From Conidiobolus incongruus B7586 (Eukaryota; Entomophthoromycota; Entomophthoromycetes; Entomophthorales; Conidiobolaceae), in assembly GCA_000697335.1 (NCBI GenBank), contig JNEM01006137.1:1-11711 (forward strand): 11,711 nucleotides of DNA, written 5' to 3'. The notes under the pieces are model-generated. The model made no database searches. It was not told the DNA's origin and saw only the letters and a program-made list of their open reading frames with translations. Positions 9,475-11,711 of this stretch are shown here, piece after piece. Each line of letters starts with the position of its first letter. Position 1 is the first letter of the stretch. The position numbers were made by a program, and so were the translations under genes.

Positions 9475-9490
9475 GTCACCTAAGTGTGAC
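9475..9490. repeat. Inverted repeat GTCAC-CTAAGT-GTGAC before palC-like gene
   Basis: Perfect 5-bp arms with a 6-nt spacer, 29 nt before the start codon, so in the core promoter or 5' UTR. It could be a protein-binding site or an mRNA hairpin; no known factor is assigned. Confidence 0.25.
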
Positions 9491-9519
9491 TCCATCAAAT
9501 ATCAATTTATATATAGTTA

Positions 9520-10986
9520 ATGTATCAATTTACAATTCCAACAACGAGACCTTTATTATTCACGGAGCAGTTTTCAATTCTCGATCAAAAGAATGTCAGC
9601 TCTTTTAATCATTTTTTTTCAGAGTCGTCTGGGAAAAGAGAACAACTTCGAACAATATTGAAAATTGGCAAAAATGATAAAAAGCCTGATTATCCTAGAA
9701 TTCTTGAGGTATGAATTTATTTTCTATATATTTTATTATATGGAACATACATTTTAAAACATTTTAGAGTTTAGAAAATTATCTTTCCAACTTATTAGGA
9801 TTAGTCCAACTTCAACAAAGTGGTCAGATTTTAGTCAATCCCACTTTTGGTAAGTTATTTAATTTTATTTTAAGCTCTTCTTTATTTATAAATATACTAG
9901 AGACTACTTGGAGATGCTCTATATCAGAAGAAGAAATTAGAAGCAATATCACTAAAGGTTTTAGCAGACCAAAAATTTCAAGTCATTTATGGAATTATGA
10001 ATTATTAAGCACACTTATGTGCTATGGCTATTTATACTTTAATTTTGCTTTTGACCAAATTGATGAAAAGAATGTTACACAACCTACTGAAATTAATTAC
10101 AACAAAGTATATTTTTTCTTTTTTACTCTTTTGATTGTTTAACTGAAAATATTAGTTTAGGCTGCTGATCTTTTTTTACAAGCCAGTGGCATCTTTAATT
10201 ATGTTAATCAGAATTTATGCCCATATTGGGACTTGAAAAAAACTATTCCGCTTTGTTCCAATAGACAGTCTTCTTTGGCTCTCGCTAAGATATCATTAGC
10301 TCACGCTCAGCTTATGGCATATCAAAAAGCACAATTGACGCAATTATCAGACGGCCTAGCAACAAAGATTTTATTGGGAGTTGTTTCTCTATTTGAGACC
10401 GCGATTGGTCTAATCAAATCTCTTGAGCCATCAGCATTAGATAAATGGTGCCCAAAGCTTATGAAATATTTGGAGGAAAGTGCCTATTTGTATCGAGCCA
10501 TTGCATATCGACATTTAGCCAAACAATCTTATGATCAAAAGTAAGATATAAATATTTAGTTATTATGATATTAAAGTTCCCTAAAACATACTTTTAGTAA
10601 AATATCTGAGTCTTTAGCACTAGTTTTAGAGGCGAAAAAATTAATCAAATCTGTTTCAGGCTTTAAGATATCGGTATTCTCAGAATCATTCCTTTCAGAC
10701 GAAATGAATGAGCTAAAAAGACTAGAACAGTTTTACACCAAATTAAATGATACAGTAATTTTTTATCAACTTATCGCTATACAGCTAACACTATTTTTAG
10801 GTTTCTTTTCAATCTAAAATTCCTTCACAAGAAATCTTAAAAATTATTCCAGCTCCAAGAATTATTTTGGATGCAAAAGCATTTGTTTTACCTAAAATGA
10901 AACTTCCTGAATGCAATACTGATGATAATGATAACTATGAACAACAAATGATGGGGCAATATGCTCTGAAAGGAGCTTACTATTAA
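9520..10986 (+). CDS. palC: BRO1-domain protein, probably PalC (pH-response ESCRT adaptor), 6 exons
   Basis: BRO1 domains bind the ESCRT-III subunit Vps32/Snf7. PalC uses one to link plasma-membrane pH sensing to PacC processing in fungi. Exons: 9520-9708, 9768-9849, 9901-10106, 10161-10540, 10598-10754, 10801-10986; total 1200 nt, 399 aa plus stop, with the frame closing at each junction. An in-frame TAG at 9514-9516 fixes the start. Family-like features are an N-terminal FTIPTT (PalC proteins begin with a similar F-LPTTS), TTWRCSIS (Trp94), NYELLSTLMCYGYLYFNFA (122-140), LFLQASGIFNYV (163-174), SSLALAKISLAHAQ and a C-terminal VSFQSKIPS (339-347) like the end of other BRO1 domains. The protein is essentially the BRO1 domain alone. 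It therefore lacks the V domain and Pro-rich tail of Bro1/PalA. Human BROX is the alternative, but there is no terminal CaaX (the protein ends GAYY). Intron 2 is 51 nt and free of in-frame stops. Confidence 0.78.
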
Positions 10987-11711
10987 TTAACCAATATTTC
11001 GCTATAAATTTATCACACTATTTAGCAAACTTTTCATAGTTTAGCATTTATTGATTTAAAATGAATTGAATTTCATTTTAGTTATTCAATATCGTTTCAT
11101 TTAATTTGTATTCTTCTTTGATATTTACCATCTTTTCTGATTTGCATGCAGAATATAATTTGTATTTGGCATGATAATATTAGATGAAATATATTTCAAA
11201 ACTTATTACAATTTAGTTTGTTATTCTTAATATTTGTGTTTTAGTTTTATTAGTTTCTAAGTCAGCTTTAATTTTTTTAAGTAAAAATATTAAATGATTA
11301 TTATTTTTTTGTTCATATTAATTGCTGAATTTTAATGATAATTATAAAATGTCTTAATAACTTCTTCAAGCTTCAATATCAATAATACTTATTTTAATAA
11401 TTATAAATTTATTCTTTAAGCAAATTAAATAGTTTGTATCATTTATTAATATTTAATATCAAAAAAATGGCAAATTTTTTGATTTCTGATTTTTCTAGTA
11501 TGTTATTAATTATCAAAAAATATTATATCCATAATAAATAAAAGAATAAATAATATATAAATATATATATTTATTAATATATAATTTTCTTTATTAAAAA
11601 GTTATTTTTAGTAAATTGATTATTTAATATAATTAAGTTTACATAAAATAATAATTTTCAAAATCTATTTATTTTAATAATATTAAAATTTATATATAAT
11701 ATAAATATTAT
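10987..11711. other. Terminal AT-rich non-coding region
   Basis: About 725 nt after the PalC-like gene with no supportable gene on either strand. G/C becomes very rare towards the right end, where the last 200 nt are almost only A and T. The one clear structure is a hairpin at 11057-11080. The low complexity is a likely reason for an assembly to stop here. Confidence 0.65.
11057..11080 (+). repeat. Hairpin TAAAATGAA-TTGAAT-TTCATTTTA
   Basis: Perfect 9-bp arms with a 6-nt loop, 70 nt after the stop of the PalC-like gene, probably within or just beyond its 3' UTR. Arms of this length by chance are not rare in such AT-rich DNA, so a role in 3'-end formation is only possible. Confidence 0.35.

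Larger units (their letters stand above)
8886..9519. other. AT-rich intergenic region, KAP104 to palC-like gene
   Basis: About 630 nt without a supportable gene on either strand. It holds the KAP104 3' flank and the promoter of the BRO1-domain gene. Only two elements stand out near the right end: a GCCAAG hexamer and the inverted repeat GTCAC/GTGAC (both listed). Confidence 0.65.

Noticed and set aside
1-11711. Functional cluster or novel multi-gene system
   Set aside because: The four genes belong to unrelated conserved pathways and are separated by ordinary spacers. Nothing in the sequence ties them into a system.

Overview
The window looks like a short contig from an AT-rich fungal nuclear genome. 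The evidence is fungal-type genes split by many very short introns (46-63 nt), standard stop codons, A+T-dominated intergenic DNA, and a protein of the fungal PalC/BRO1-domain type from ambient-pH signalling. An early-diverging lineage is my guess, but I cannot place it further from sequence alone. The first ten bases match the 3' tail of an Illumina sequencing adapter and run straight into coding sequence. The left edge is therefore a contig end and not a natural boundary.

Layout: four genes, all on the + strand. (1) A 5'-truncated serine hydroxymethyltransferase (14-1318), with no intron in the part present and strongly biased codons. (2) After 1.4 kb of AT-rich DNA, a complete PMS1/PMS2-type MutL mismatch-repair gene with 11 exons (2688-5517, 768 aa), with intact ATPase and endonuclease motifs. 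(3) A complete transportin/Kap104 nuclear import receptor with 4 exons (6000-8885, 910 aa); its RanGTP-responsive acidic loop carries a His-rich stretch and a poly-Asp run. (4) A complete BRO1-domain protein, probably PalC, with 6 exons (9520-10986, 399 aa). The last 0.7 kb is almost pure A/T.

The exon models were built by hand. In all three intron-containing genes the reading frame closes exactly across every junction, and protein-family similarity continues across them. All 18 introns begin with GT and end in TAG; 17 of 18 begin GTA.

The four genes are housekeeping or signalling genes from unrelated pathways (one-carbon metabolism, DNA mismatch repair, nuclear import, ESCRT-linked pH sensing). 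Nothing suggests a cluster or operon. I see no mobile element, CRISPR array, functional tRNA/rRNA gene or foreign island. The points worth a second look are small: the adapter remnant, the uniform TAG acceptors, a stopless 3n intron in the PalC-like gene with a PacC-type GCCAAG site upstream, the modified Kap104 loop, and a GC-rich tRNA-like islet just after the PMS1 stop.
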